Shown in pieces: positions 62,869 through 64,000 of a DNA stretch of 64,000 nt; position 1 is the stretch's first letter, and each line of letters begins with the position of its first letter. A program made the translations under genes and the position numbers. The stretch covers positions 124,001-188,000 of the forward strand of contig NZ_CABPSQ010000007.1 of NCBI RefSeq assembly GCF_902459775.1. The letters are read 5' to 3'. Source of the DNA: Pandoraea captiosa. GTDB taxonomy: Bacteria > Pseudomonadota > Gammaproteobacteria > Burkholderiales > Burkholderiaceae. The notes beneath the pieces were generated by a model, which did not search any database, was not told the DNA's origin, and was given only the letters and a program-made list of their open reading frames with translations.

Positions 62869-64000
62869 ATGACAGGCAATGCCGGAAGCGACAGTTCCGC
62901 CCCGGCGGGCGGACATGGTCCCGATGGTCCTGCAGGCCCTGATGGTCCGCACGGTCCGCACGGTCCGCACGGTCCAAATGGCGCTTATGGGGGCCATGGC
63001 CCGCAAAGCTTCTGGACGAAGTACGTCTGGAGCCAGGATCACAAGGTGATCGCGGTGCAATACACCTGCACCGCCATCGCGGTGGGGTTGGTCGGTCTGG
63101 TGCTCTCGAACCTGATGCGCATGCAGCTCGGTTTTCCCGGCAAGTTCTCCTTCATCGACGCCAACCATTATTACCAGTACGTCACCATGCACGGCATGAT
63201 CATGGTGATCTACCTGCTCACCGCACTGTTTCTTGGCGGCTTCGGCAACTACCTGATCCCGCTGATGGTCGGCGCGCGCGACATGGTCTTCCCGTTCCTG
63301 AACATGCTCAGCTACTGGGTGTACCTGCTCGCCGTCATCGTGCTCATGGCGAGCTTCTTCGTGCCCGGCGGGCCGACGGGCGCGGGCTGGACCCTCTACC
63401 CGCCGCAGGCCATCCTGCCAGGCACGCCGGGCACCGAATGGGGCATCGTGCTGATGCTCGTCTCGTTGCTGATCTTTATCGTGGCGGCGACGATGGGCGG
63501 TCTGAACTACGTCACCACGGTCCTGCAGGCACGCACCGAGGGCATGACGCTGCTGCGCATGCCGCTGACCGTGTGGGGCATCGTGATGGCGACGGTGCTG
63601 GCGCTGCTCGCATTTCCGGCGCTGTTCGTCTCCGGCGTGATGATGCTGCTCGACAAGACGCTGCACACCAGCTTCTTCATGCCCGCGCTCGTCTCGATGG
63701 GGCAGCCGCTCGACTATCGCGGCGGCAGCCCGCTGCTCTTCCAGCATCTGTTCTGGTTCTTCGGTCACCCGGAGGTGTACATCGTGGCGCTGCCCGCGTT
63801 CGGGATCGTGTCCGATCTCATCAGCGTGCACGCACGCAAGAACATCTTCGGCTACCGCATGATGGTCTGGGCGATTCTCGCCATCGGCGCGCTGTCGTTC
63901 GTGGTCTGGGCGCACCACATGTTCATCAGCGGCATGAATCCCTACTTCGGATTTCTCTTCGCGACGACCACGCTCATCATCGCCATTCCCACGGCCATCA
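62869..64000 (+). CDS. ctaD: Cytochrome c oxidase subunit I, 5' part
   Basis: Catalytic subunit of the haem-copper oxidase, truncated by the window end after about 377 residues. AGGGAGA precedes the ATG. A Gly-Pro-X-rich leader of ~45 residues comes before FWTKYVWSQDHKVIAVQY, the usual start of the first helix. YYQYVTMHGMIMVIYLLTALF has the haem-ligating histidine of helix II; LFWFFGHPEVYIVALPAFGI has the CuB histidine and cross-linked tyrosine; VWAHHMFISGM has the two further CuB histidines. Confidence 0.96.
   Translation, partial: MTGNAGSDSSAPAGGHGPDGPAGPDGPHGPHGPHGPNGAYGGHGPQSFWTKYVWSQDHKVIAVQYTCTAIAVGLVGLVLSNLMRMQLGFPGKFSFIDANHYYQYVTMHGMIMVIYLLTALFLGGFGNYLIPLMVGARDMVFPFLNMLSYWVYLLAVIVLMASFFVPGGPTGAGWTLYPPQAILPGTPGTEWGIVLMLVSLLIFIVAATMGGLNYVTTVLQARTEGMTLLRMPLTVWGIVMATVLALLAFPALFVSGVMMLLDKTLHTSFFMPALVSMGQPLDYRGGSPLLFQHLFWFFGHPEVYIVALPAFGIVSDLISVHARKNIFGYRMMVWAILAIGALSFVVWAHHMFISGMNPYFGFLFATTTLIIAIPTAI
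62911..62997 (+). repeat. Collagen-like Gly-Pro-X coding repeat in ctaD
   Basis: The 9-bp unit GGTCCGCAC occurs three times in tandem at 62944-62970 within a longer GGTCC-rich stretch, encoding GPDGPAGPDGPHGPHGPHGP and then GPN at the N-terminus of subunit I. Confidence 0.88.

Overview
The window looks like chromosome from a high-GC betaproteobacterium of the Burkholderiaceae. Housekeeping neighbourhoods (hemE-priA, rsmI-yraN-diaA-dolP), a complete sox operon with SoxCD, and an O-antigen locus next to a caa3-type oxidase together suggest Pandoraea or a close relative. The genus is inferred from family resemblance; no search was run.

Layout. 1-5973: end-truncated priA, hemE, a periplasmic PheC-type dehydratase, an esterase and a CoA-binding protein. 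5974-6785: a gene-free stretch with a strong candidate small RNA on the + strand. 6786-12452: small-molecule enzymes (hydroxypyruvate isomerase family, dienelactone hydrolase fused to an NTF2-like domain, ArsC, DEDD exonuclease, metallo-beta-lactamase-fold hydrolase) and two lipoproteins, one of them RlpA. 12995-15937: a three-gene ABC importer of the TrpXYZ type. 16124-19054: a solitary 976-residue protein with a leucine-rich-repeat region and a C-terminal NEL E3 ubiquitin ligase domain, a bacterial effector architecture like IpaH/SspH. 19196-22197: rsmI, yraN, diaA and dolP.

22223-35234: sulfur oxidation. A cytochrome/flavoprotein pair (SoxEF, flavocytochrome c type) is separated by an orphan TpsB outer-membrane transporter from soxR-soxC-soxD-cyt c-soxY-soxZ-soxA-soxX-soxW-soxB. 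SoxXA loads thiosulfate on SoxYZ, SoxB releases sulfate, SoxCD oxidises the remaining sulfane sulfur, and the small cytochromes carry electrons. A 26-bp palindrome lies just upstream of soxR. A tRNA-Ala(CGC) and a strong terminator close this block.

35518-60987: surface polysaccharide (probable O antigen). Rightward genes encode a priming module (4-reductase, monotopic phosphoglycosyl transferase, WbpM-like dehydratase), a complete GDP-L-colitose route (ManC, Gmd, ColC/Fcl-like, ColD), a Wzx flippase, glycosyltransferases and the UDP-L-FucNAc route (FnlA/B/C). Converging leftward genes encode a glutamine amidotransferase of the AsnB/WbpS type, a glycosyltransferase, the two UDP-GalNAcA enzymes and a Wzy-like polymerase. 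Together they predict a Wzx/Wzy-dependent repeat unit with an N-acetylated 6-deoxyhexosamine primer, L-FucNAc, colitose and GalNAcA, perhaps amidated. 61178-64000: ctaC with an unusual C-terminal extension and the start of ctaD, which carries a collagen-like Gly-Pro-X N-terminus.

No insertion sequence, transposase, prophage or CRISPR array was seen.
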